Source of the DNA: Ornithinibacillus contaminans
GTDB lineage: Bacteria; Bacillota; Bacilli; Bacillales; Amphibacillaceae
Assembly: GCF_001038425.2 (NCBI RefSeq)
Contig: NZ_LDPV02000036.1
Coordinates: forward strand, 1-64,000
Length of the DNA: 64,000 bases
Direction of reading: 5' to 3'
The position numbers were made by a program, and so were the translations under genes. Below the pieces are notes generated by a model. It saw only the letters and a program-made list of their open reading frames with translations. It was not told the origin of the DNA and did not search any database. Shown here piece by piece: positions 23,340 through 30,895 of the stretch. How positions within the stretch are numbered: the first letter of the stretch is position 1; every line of letters begins with the position of its first letter.

Positions 23340-26015
23340 ATGGCAGAAAATCGCCAAAGTCGCACTGCACGTAGAAAACAAAAAAAATCAAAAAAGAAAC
23401 CAGTATGGAAAAAGATATTTTTAGGACTGCTAATCTTCTTTTTAGTTATCGGAGTCGCTGTTGCAGGTCTATTTACCTATTATATTGCCACAGCACCAGA
23501 AATTGATGCATCACAATTATCAGATCCAGTATCATCAAAGGTGTATGATCCTAATGGTGAATTAATAGCGGATCTAGGTGAAATAAAACGGACAAAGATC
23601 GAATATGATGATTTACCAGATATTCTAATCGATGCCGTTACAGCTACTGAAGATGCACGTTTTTTTGAGCATCCTGGTATTGATATTAGACGTATCGGTG
23701 GGGCTGTAATTGGGAATTTACGGAATGGATTTGGTTCTGAAGGAGCTAGTACCATTACACAGCAGGTTGTAGAACGTTCCTTCTTAAACCCTGAAAAGAA
23801 ACTAAGTTTAAAAGTACAGGAACAATGGTTAGCGTTAAAATTAGAACAGGATTATTCGAAAGAACAAATCCTAGAGATGTATTTGAATAAAATATTTTAT
23901 GGCGCCAATGCTTATGGTGTTGCAAAAGCAGCTGAAACCTATTTTGGCAAGACCGATTTACATGAGTTAACGTTACCAGAGGCGGCGATATTAGCTGGAC
24001 TTCCACAACGCCCTACTGCGTATAATCCATTTAATAATCCTGATTTGACGAAGGAAAGAATGGAAACTGTACTGAAATTAATGGTACGTCACGATAAAAT
24101 AACACAAGAAGAAGCAGATGAAGCACTTAAAGTTGATATTACTTCTCTATTAGTAAAGGATCAACCAGAGCCAAGTCCATATGATGCATTTATCCAACAA
24201 GTGGAAAAAGAAGTGAATGAAAAACTAGATGGTGCTGATATCTATTCAGATGGTTTAAAAATTTACACGACAATAGATAAAAATGCACAAGATCATGTGG
24301 AGTACTTGTTATCGAATGCAGAGGATAACCCTATCCCCTATCCGAATGAAGATTTACATGCGGGTCTAGTTGTACTAGATACTAAAACTGGTGCTATTCG
24401 TGCCATTGGTGGAGATCGAAACTATCAAAACGGATTTAACTATGCGATTCAAGGTGGAAACCAAGCAGGTTCAACCTTTAAACCGATTGTTGCTTATGGT
24501 CCAGCCATTGAATACAACAAGATGTCTACTTATCATCAAATTAATGATGATAAACCATATGAAATAGCTGGAACAGATGGAAAAGTAATACGAAATTGGA
24601 ACCGTGAATACCAAGGCTGGATGACCGCACGTTATGCATTACAAGAATCACTAAACGTTCCTGCGGTAAAAACATTAGAAGAAACTGGCTACGACAATGC
24701 CCAAAAATTTGCCAATAATTTAGGGATTGAATTTGCTAATGGTAGACCGCAATTAACAGATGCAATTGGTGGTGCCGATACGACAGTTAATCCATTACAA
24801 ATGGCAGGAGCCTATCAAGCGTTTGGTAATGGTGGTATTCGATATGAACCACATGCCGTAACAAAAGTTGTCTTTCCAGATGAACGTACGGTTGATTTGG
24901 CACCAGAACCCGTTGTAGCAATGTCTGATTACACGGCATATATGATTTCTGATATGTTAAAGACTGCTTTATCACAAGGTTCATCAGGTGGAAATGCTCG
25001 TATGCCAGGTCTACCAGTTGCAGCGAAGACTGGTACAACTAATTTAGAGGATCAAGACGGAGCAAAAGATTCCTGGGTAACAGGTTTTACGACGAATTAT
25101 ACCATGTCGGTATGGGTCGGTTATGATGAAACAAATCGCACGATGCCATATGCTGATACGCAAATTGCACACTATTTATTTAAAAATACGATGACAGAGT
25201 TATCTAAGGATATTGAAACGGCAGATTTTACGAAGCCTGATTCAGTAGTTAAAGTTGCTGTTGAAAAAGGTTCAAACCCTGCTACATTGCCAAGTGACTA
25301 CACGCCAGAATCTGAAGTTGTTACGGAATTGTTCGTAAAAGGAACAGAACCTACGAAGACATCTGAGAAATATGATAAATTAGATGCAGTTAAGGATCTA
25401 AAAGCAGAATATGTTGCTGAAAGTAACGCTATTAAGGTTCAGTGGGGATACGATAAAGACAAAGATCAGGCAATATCCTTTGAGGTTTCTGCTAGTGTAG
25501 ATGATGGAAAAATGCAAGTCCTCTCTACTACGGAAGATAACGAAATTGAAATTACGGAAGTTACACCTGGTTCTTCCTATACGATTCAAGTAGTGGCCTT
25601 CAATGCAGAGGATGATTCAAAACGTAGTGATCCACAAGCTGTTTCCTTAACATTAGAAGCCGAAGAAGAACCAGATACAATCAATCCTGTGGAAAATTTA
25701 AGTGCTAATTTCATTCCCGATCAGTCGTTGATTGATGTTTCTTGGGATTATAACGGACCTCCCGCATCCTTTGAAGTTATTGTGGAAGGACCACAAGGTG
25801 GCACACAAATCGTACAGTCAAAAGGTATTGAAATAAATGGAAATTTTGAGCCTGGTGGTAGCTATACTATTCATGTAACAGCGATCGGTCAAAATGGAGG
25901 CCAATCAGGTAACAGAAGTGAAACAAGAACGACAACGATAGATATTCCGAGTGATTCCGAAGATACAACAACCGAACCGGAAGAACCAGCGAATGAAGAA
26001 GACGGAGAAGAATAA
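23340..26015 (+). CDS. ponA: Class A penicillin-binding protein 1 (PonA)
   Basis: A bifunctional peptidoglycan synthase of 891 residues. A basic cytoplasmic tail and one membrane anchor (about 25-52) precede a glycosyltransferase domain (about 60-240, with EDARFFEHPGID and GASTITQQ). The transpeptidase domain (about 320-620) has SxxK at S378 (GSTFKP), SLN at 437 and KTGTT at 563. Two fibronectin type III-like repeats follow (about 680-770 and 780-865), with a very acidic Glu/Asp-rich end. The start has TTGGAGG upstream. PBP1 works with GpsB, also encoded here. Confidence 0.97.
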   Translation: MAENRQSRTARRKQKKSKKKPVWKKIFLGLLIFFLVIGVAVAGLFTYYIATAPEIDASQLSDPVSSKVYDPNGELIADLGEIKRTKIEYDDLPDILIDAVTATEDARFFEHPGIDIRRIGGAVIGNLRNGFGSEGASTITQQVVERSFLNPEKKLSLKVQEQWLALKLEQDYSKEQILEMYLNKIFYGANAYGVAKAAETYFGKTDLHELTLPEAAILAGLPQRPTAYNPFNNPDLTKERMETVLKLMVRHDKITQEEADEALKVDITSLLVKDQPEPSPYDAFIQQVEKEVNEKLDGADIYSDGLKIYTTIDKNAQDHVEYLLSNAEDNPIPYPNEDLHAGLVVLDTKTGAIRAIGGDRNYQNGFNYAIQGGNQAGSTFKPIVAYGPAIEYNKMSTYHQINDDKPYEIAGTDGKVIRNWNREYQGWMTARYALQESLNVPAVKTLEETGYDNAQKFANNLGIEFANGRPQLTDAIGGADTTVNPLQMAGAYQAFGNGGIRYEPHAVTKVVFPDERTVDLAPEPVVAMSDYTAYMISDMLKTALSQGSSGGNARMPGLPVAAKTGTTNLEDQDGAKDSWVTGFTTNYTMSVWVGYDETNRTMPYADTQIAHYLFKNTMTELSKDIETADFTKPDSVVKVAVEKGSNPATLPSDYTPESEVVTELFVKGTEPTKTSEKYDKLDAVKDLKAEYVAESNAIKVQWGYDKDKDQAISFEVSASVDDGKMQVLSTTEDNEIEITEVTPGSSYTIQVVAFNAEDDSKRSDPQAVSLTLEAEEEPDTINPVENLSANFIPDQSLIDVSWDYNGPPASFEVIVEGPQGGTQIVQSKGIEINGNFEPGGSYTIHVTAIGQNGGQSGNRSETRTTTIDIPSDSEDTTTEPEEPANEEDGEE

Positions 26016-26018
26016 GTA

Positions 26019-26058
26019 AAAAACGAGGAGATCCTTAGAAGGACCTCCTCGTTTTTTT
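26019..26058. terminator. Bidirectional terminator between ponA and nth
   Basis: AACGAGGAG and CTCCTCGTT (inner stem 26024-26051) carry A6 and T7 tracts on their outer sides. The nth stop codon begins inside the right-hand T tract. Confidence 0.88.
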
Positions 26059-26713
26059 ATATAGCATCCCTTTCTTTCATTCGCTTTTTCCCTTCCCTGC
26101 AAATTTCAAGCAGCGGACATTCCGGACAGTTAGGATTTTTCGCTTTACAATGGTATCTTCCGAAGAAAATTAATCGATGATGTGTAACACTCCATTCATC
26201 CTTTGGTACCTTTTTCATTAATGTCTCTTCTACTTCAATAACGGAATCCTTCCAACGACATATCCCAAGTCGTTTTGATACTCTCTCTACATGTGTATCT
26301 ACGGCAATTGCAGGTTCACCAAAAGCTACCGAAGCCACTACATTAGCTGTTTTTCTACCGACCCCAGCTAACTTTACGAGTTCATCCTTTGATTTAGGCA
26401 CTTCTCCATCATATTGATCAAGTAATACTTGGCAAAGCTTCTGGATGTTTTTTGCTTTATTACGATATAAGCCGATTGATCGGATATCTTGTTGTAGTTC
26501 CTCGAGGGATACTGCTAAATAATTCTCTGGGGTTTTATATTTTTTAAATAATTCCTTTGTTACTTTATTAACAAGTGCATCTGTACATTGTGCAGACAAT
26601 AATACTGCGATAACTAATTCAAAAGGATTATCATGTATTAGTTCACATTCTGCATCTGGGAACATATCAGCGATTTCGTCGAGACAAAATCGAATCTCTT
26701 TCTTAGTAAGCAT
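26057..26713 (-). CDS. nth: Endonuclease III
   Basis: A DNA glycosylase/AP lyase of 218 residues that removes oxidised pyrimidines. The helix-hairpin-helix LAGVGRKTANVVASVAFG lies near residues 110-127 with the catalytic Lys, and the catalytic Asp is in AVDTHVERVSKRLG. The [4Fe-4S] cluster ligands follow the C-x6-C-x2-C-x5-C rule (CKAKNPNCPECPLLEIC). The ATG at 26713 shares a base with the dnaD stop (TAATG), and GGGAGAGGAA lies just upstream, so the two are translationally coupled as in other Firmicutes. Confidence 0.97.
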   Translation of the reverse strand: MLTKKEIRFCLDEIADMFPDAECELIHDNPFELVIAVLLSAQCTDALVNKVTKELFKKYKTPENYLAVSLEELQQDIRSIGLYRNKAKNIQKLCQVLLDQYDGEVPKSKDELVKLAGVGRKTANVVASVAFGEPAIAVDTHVERVSKRLGICRWKDSVIEVEETLMKKVPKDEWSVTHHRLIFFGRYHCKAKNPNCPECPLLEICREGKKRMKERDAI

Positions 26714-27396
26714 TATTCCTCTCCCTCTAACCAATTATAGTAAAAGGATGTATCACGTTTCTTTGGTAAAGAAGTCTGCTGTTTAGTAGCTTGATTATCA
26801 TGAAAACGTTTGGATGCCTCACGTGCTTGTTCAACGGAATGAATCCCCTTCTTTTTCCATTCGCGAAGAATTCGGTCCATATATTTAAAATTTAATTTCC
26901 CCATCAGAACCGATTCACGTAAAGCTGCTTTGATTAGTGATGGCGCAATCTTATCTTCATCAAGCCAAGCATTGATGGTTTCAATTTCAAAAGGTGAAAT
27001 AGGTCTGCCAAATTCTTGTTCAAATAATATAAATAAAGTGCCATCCTCATTCTGCTTGTCCTCTACTACTGGTTGTTCAAATAGTTTTTCCCATAAAGGT
27101 TCCAGTGAATAGGCTTCACTTAATTGCTCATGGTTATTTTCTAATCGTTCTATTTTTAATAAATTCCGTTGCATAAGTTTTCGTAAAATGACAGAACATG
27201 CTTTATCATCTATCGATAAAGTGGCAGTTAACTCATCTAATGTTGGAAAGAAGTTACCTTGTATCGAAAAGCGATGAATTTGTATTAATACCATTACCTC
27301 TGTTTCATCTAAGCCAATTGTATTGTAGGAGAGTAACAACTCATTCGGGATTGTTACTTGATTGATTAATTGTTGATATGAAATAGATTTTGTCAT
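26713..27396 (-). CDS. dnaD: DNA replication initiation protein DnaD
   Basis: A 227-residue replication protein that helps load the helicase at oriC and at restarted forks. The N-terminal winged-helix DDBH1 domain covers about 1-100 (NELLLSYNTIGLDETEVMVL). The DDBH2 domain covers about 130-195, with the conserved YxxxI-type end LNFKYMDRILREWKKKGI. A flexible tail ends in FYYNWLEGEE. AGGAGGTGCAA precedes the ATG. It is followed directly by nth. In B. subtilis asnS is upstream, as here. Confidence 0.95.
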   Translation of the reverse strand: MTKSISYQQLINQVTIPNELLLSYNTIGLDETEVMVLIQIHRFSIQGNFFPTLDELTATLSIDDKACSVILRKLMQRNLLKIERLENNHEQLSEAYSLEPLWEKLFEQPVVEDKQNEDGTLFILFEQEFGRPISPFEIETINAWLDEDKIAPSLIKAALRESVLMGKLNFKYMDRILREWKKKGIHSVEQAREASKRFHDNQATKQQTSLPKKRDTSFYYNWLEGEE

Positions 27397-27446
27397 ATAG
27401 TTGCACCTCCTATCCTAGTATAGCATGATTGTTGTCCCTATGAGAT

Positions 27447-27477
27447 TAAAATCCCCTGCACAAGTGTGGCAAGGGAT
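27447..27477 (-). terminator. asnS terminator
   Basis: ATCCCTTGC and GCAGGGGAT pair on the minus strand (27477-27451) with one G-U pair and are followed by TTTTAATCT. This separates asnS from dnaD, so dnaD-nth needs its own promoter or read-through. Confidence 0.7.
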
Positions 27478-27494
27478 GAGTTGGAAACGTATTT

Positions 27495-28787
27495 TTATGG
27501 ATATAAACGATTTAATAAACGTGGGAATGGGATTGTTTCACGAACATGTTCTACACCTGATAACCATGCGACAGTTCGTTCTAACCCTAAGCCAAATCCA
27601 GAATGTGGTACACTACCGTATTTTCTTAGCTCTAAGTACCACTGATAAGCAGGTCCTGTTAATCCATGCTCCTCATAACGTTGTTGCATTAATTCTAAAT
27701 CATCAATACGCTGTGAACCACCGATAATTTCGCCGTATCCTTCTGGAGCAATAAGGTCTGCACAAAGTACTACGTCATCACGAGTAGGATCTGGTTTCAT
27801 ATAAAATGCTTTAATGGATGCCGGATAATTCGTAATAAAGACAGGCATGTCAAAGCTCTCCGCAATTGCTGTCTCGTGCGGAGCACCAAAATCCTCACCC
27901 CATTCAATATCGGTAAATCCTTTTTCTTTTAATAGAGTAATCGCATCATCATATGAAATTCTAGGGAATGGCGCCTTAATTTTTTCAAGCTTAGCTGTAT
28001 CGCGTTCTAATGTTTTTAACTCTAATTGGCAATTTTTTAGAACGGATTGAACAATATAGCTAACGTAATTCTCTTGAATTTCTAAGCTTTCATCGTGTTC
28101 TACAAAGGCCATTTCTGGTTCAATCATCCAGAATTCAATTAAGTGACGACGTGTTTTCGATTTTTCAGCGCGGAAAGTTGGCCCAAATGAGAATACTTTT
28201 CCTAAAGCCATTGCTGCAGCTTCCATATACAATTGACCACTTTGAGATAAATAGGCATCTTCGTCAAAATACTTCGTATGGAATAGCTCTGTAGTACCTT
28301 CTGCTGATGCAGCTGTTAAAATTGGCGGGTCCACCTTCGCGTAGCCATTATCATTGAAAAATTCATAAGTGGCACGAATGATTTCATTACGGATTTTCAT
28401 AACAGCATGCTGTCTTTTAGAACGTAACCATAAATGGCGATGATCCATTAAAAATTCTGTTCCATGCTCTTTCGGTGTGATTGGATAATCTACTGACTCA
28501 TGGATTAGTTCAATACTTGCTACTTGCATTTCATAACCTAATGGTGAACGTGTATCTTCAACGATTGTACCTGTTATGTACATAGATGATTCTTGAGTGA
28601 TGTTTTTAGCAAGTTGGAATGTTTCTTCATCTACTTCACTTTTTACTACTACGGCTTGCATGAATCCAGTTCCATCACGTAGTTGTAAAAATGCGATTTT
28701 ACCACTAGAGCGCTTGTTAGCTAGCCAAGCCCCGATTGTGACTTCTTTACCTTCAAATTTAGATACTTGTGCGATTGTTGTTTTCAA
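27495..28787 (-). CDS. asnS: Asparaginyl-tRNA synthetase
   Basis: A class IIb aminoacyl-tRNA synthetase of 430 residues that charges tRNA-Asn. The N-terminal OB-fold anticodon-binding domain is at about 15-105. The catalytic core includes [19 protein letters not shown] (motif 1 region), [21 protein letters not shown] (motif 2) and [13 protein letters not shown] (motif 3). The start is TTG at 28787, chosen because GGAGG lies 7 bases before it and the coding pattern begins there. No T-box leader is visible between aspB and asnS; the 58-base gap suggests cotranscription. Confidence 0.97.
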   Translation of the reverse strand: MKTTIAQVSKFEGKEVTIGAWLANKRSSGKIAFLQLRDGTGFMQAVVVKSEVDEETFQLAKNITQESSMYITGTIVEDTRSPLGYEMQVASIELIHESVDYPITPKEHGTEFLMDHRHLWLRSKRQHAVMKIRNEIIRATYEFFNDNGYAKVDPPILTAASAEGTTELFHTKYFDEDAYLSQSGQLYMEAAAMALGKVFSFGPTFRAEKSKTRRHLIEFWMIEPEMAFVEHDESLEIQENYVSYIVQSVLKNCQLELKTLERDTAKLEKIKAPFPRISYDDAITLLKEKGFTDIEWGEDFGAPHETAIAESFDMPVFITNYPASIKAFYMKPDPTRDDVVLCADLIAPEGYGEIIGGSQRIDDLELMQQRYEEHGLTGPAYQWYLELRKYGSVPHSGFGLGLERTVAWLSGVEHVRETIPFPRLLNRLYP

Positions 28788-28845
28788 TTTTATACCTCCA
28801 TTACATTTTCGCTCGTTACAAAAAAGGACGAACAGTAGTTAAATC

Positions 28846-30030
28846 TTATTTTAGATGATTTTCTACGAAACGACGAATTCGCTTAGCTGCTTCCTCTAGT
28901 TGTTCTTTAGAGATTGCATAAGATAACCGTACGTAATCTGGTGCACCAAACCCAGAACCAGGAACAATTGCCACTTTCTCCTCTTCCAGCAAAGCAGAAA
29001 CCCAATCATCAACCGATTCAAAGCCGGTTAAGCTTGCTGCTTGGGAGACATTTGGAAATAGGTAAAACGCTCCTTGGGGCTTTTGGCAGGTTACACCTGG
29101 AATCTCAACTATTAAATCATATAACGCATTCAATCTTTCTGCAAATACTTTACGCATTTCAATCGTTGGATCCTCTTTCGCTCGGTAAGCAGCTAAGGAT
29201 GCATATTGTGCTATCGAAGTTGGATTTGATGTGGAATGGGATGCAAGGTTTGTCATTGCTTTAATAATAGCGACAGGTCCAGCAGCATAGCCTATTCTCC
29301 ATCCTGTCATAGCATGTGATTTGGAAACCCCATTAATGACCACTGTCCGTTCTTTTAATTCGGTTGAAAGCTGTGCAATAGAAACATGTTTATCGTTCGT
29401 ATATATAAGCTTTTCATAAATCTCATCAGAAATAATGAGTAAATCGTGTTTTGTACATACAGAACCTAGTGCTTTTAATTCACTTTCAGTATACATCATA
29501 CCGGTAGGATTGCTTGGCGAGTTAATAATAATTGCCTTCGTTTTAGCGGTAATAGCAGTTTCTAGTTGTTCGGGCGTGATTTTAAAATTATTTTCCTCTA
29601 GTCCGCTAACAATACTAGGAGTACCACCAGCCAATTTAATTTGTTCCGGATAACTTACCCAAAACGGAGATGGTACGATGACCTCATCTCCCTCATTCAA
29701 TATGACTTGAAAAAGCGTGTATAAAGCATGTTTTGCACCAGATGTAACAATAATTTCATTGGCGCTATAGGTTAAATTATTGTCACGAGAGAGCTTTTCG
29801 ATAACGGCTTGTTTTAACTCATTAATTCCACCTGTTGGTGTATATTTAGTCATTCCAAGATCCATTGCTTCTCTAGCAGCTTCTAGGATATATGCTGGTG
29901 TGTTAAAATCTGGTTCCCCAGCACCAAGACCAATTACATCATAGCCATTTTGTTTTAATTCTTTTGCTTTAGCCGTAATGGCCAATGTGCTTGATGGTGT
30001 CAGTGTCTTCACTCTGTTTGCGATTTCCAT
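28846..30030 (-). CDS. aspB: Aspartate aminotransferase (PLP-dependent, class I)
   Basis: A 394-residue aminotransferase interconverting aspartate/oxaloacetate and glutamate/2-oxoglutarate. The PLP lysine lies in VVINGVSKSHAMTGWRIGY near residue 235. The N-terminal GLGAGEPDFNTP, the NSPSNPTGMMY segment and the C-terminal Arg in YVRLSYA are all present. The start has GAGAGGGAAAG upstream. aspB directly upstream of asnS is a conserved arrangement linking aspartate supply and asparagine charging. Confidence 0.95.
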   Translation of the reverse strand: MEIANRVKTLTPSSTLAITAKAKELKQNGYDVIGLGAGEPDFNTPAYILEAAREAMDLGMTKYTPTGGINELKQAVIEKLSRDNNLTYSANEIIVTSGAKHALYTLFQVILNEGDEVIVPSPFWVSYPEQIKLAGGTPSIVSGLEENNFKITPEQLETAITAKTKAIIINSPSNPTGMMYTESELKALGSVCTKHDLLIISDEIYEKLIYTNDKHVSIAQLSTELKERTVVINGVSKSHAMTGWRIGYAAGPVAIIKAMTNLASHSTSNPTSIAQYASLAAYRAKEDPTIEMRKVFAERLNALYDLIVEIPGVTCQKPQGAFYLFPNVSQAASLTGFESVDDWVSALLEEEKVAIVPGSGFGAPDYVRLSYAISKEQLEEAAKRIRRFVENHLK

Positions 30031-30044
30031 AAACTTTCCCTCTC

Positions 30045-30566
30045 TTATTCAAACATTTTATTAAAACGAAATTCCTCATATTGTGTACCATCATACATGG
30101 ATACATAATTAATAACATAGCGATTAGCTTCATCGGTAAAGGTTATTTCCCACAGTGCATTGCCTTTAATAATGGCAGGGACAATAGCTTGAAACTCACA
30201 GGCTGAGCATTCTTTTTCCCAGTTTTGTTTAACTGTGTCAGAAGTGATGATATCTTCCTGTGCTACGATTGTTATGTCTTCTTTTTTGGTATCAGGAACA
30301 AAGGCAATCTGCTCTTCGTTATCGCGCTTCGTTCCATATATTACATGATATCCTGTATCACCATAAAATCTCATCGTATCATTAATTTCAACAATATCTG
30401 TTTCCGCTAATACACGCTTACGAGCAGCATCATATCCATCTGTTTTACTCGATTGAATACTAGTATAAACAATAACAAAAAAAGTGATAAACGCAATTAT
30501 TAGTAGTATAAAAGCAAGAACTACCCACTTCGTCCAGGAGGGAAAATCAATCCGTTTTCTATACAT
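30045..30566 (-). CDS. YpmB-like membrane-anchored protein (DUF5590)
   Basis: A 173-residue protein with a short basic N-terminus, one membrane segment (WVVLAFILLIIAFITFFVIVY) and an extracytoplasmic region with PepSY/DUF5590-like repeats (DTGYHVIYGTKRDNEEQIAFVPD and ALWEITFTDEANRYVINYVSMYDG). The family is found upstream of aspB in Bacilli; its function is unknown, though cell-envelope location is clear. The ATG at 30566 has no strong site of its own but overlaps the last codons of a 28-codon upstream ORF, suggesting coupling. An in-frame TTG at 30590 is an alternative. Confidence 0.82.
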   Translation of the reverse strand: MYRKRIDFPSWTKWVVLAFILLIIAFITFFVIVYTSIQSSKTDGYDAARKRVLAETDIVEINDTMRFYGDTGYHVIYGTKRDNEEQIAFVPDTKKEDITIVAQEDIITSDTVKQNWEKECSACEFQAIVPAIIKGNALWEITFTDEANRYVINYVSMYDGTQYEEFRFNKMFE

Positions 30567-30645
30567 AAGCCACTGTTGGTCTACATCCAACTTCTCGTAA
30601 CAATTTAGTAATACGTTTTAAATCTTGACTAGCTATCATTTGCAT
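30559..30645 (-). CDS. Possible 28-aa micro-ORF overlapping the ypmB start
   Basis: ATG at 30645 opens a 28-codon frame (MQMIASQDLKRITKLLREVG... ending RPTVAYV) whose TAG stop overlaps the ypmB ATG by 8 bases. GGAGGGTGA lies 12 bases upstream, a little far but the only good ribosome binding site in front of ypmB; an in-frame GTG at 30657 overlaps that site. The peptide is helical and basic. I know no relative. It could be a coupling leader or chance, and ypmA, found here in B. subtilis, is missing. Confidence 0.4.
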   Translation of the reverse strand: MQMIASQDLKRITKLLREVGCRPTVAYV

Positions 30646-30777
30646 CCTAAAATTCACCCTCCATTATGCTATACATGACAATTCACTTCTTTTATTATCA
30701 ATATTTGTAAGACATAGTTGTCTAATGGCTGTTTATACTATAAGTAACGTTGAACTTAAATAAGATGAAACACATAC

Positions 30778-30786
30778 ATTATAACA
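30778..30786 (-). promoter_or_regulatory. Extended -10 promoter upstream of ypmB-aspB-asnS
   Basis: On the minus strand TGT-TATAAT (30786-30778) is an extended -10 box; the -35 region is AT-rich and unclear. It gives a leader of about 125 bases before the micro-ORF. Confidence 0.5.
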
Positions 30787-30857
30787 ACAAATCATTCTTT
30801 TGTTTTGTTTTTATTTATTTCAACCAAAATTTCTCTAAACACCATACCATCCTATTG

Positions 30858-30887
30858 ACTGATGCTACATGCGTCAGTTCTTTTTTT
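30858..30887 (+). terminator. Orphan plus-strand terminator-like hairpin
   Basis: ACTGATGC (30858-30865) pairs with GCGTCAGT (30871-30878) and is followed by TTCTTTTTTT on the plus strand. No gene on the plus strand ends here. On the minus strand the hairpin is not followed by T, so it is a poor terminator for dinG. Confidence 0.5.
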
Positions 30888-30895
30888 GCTCGTTT

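Noticed and set aside
28788-28845. Possible T-box leader before asnS
   Set aside because: The gap to aspB is 58 bases, too short for a T-box, and no T-box core sequence is visible.
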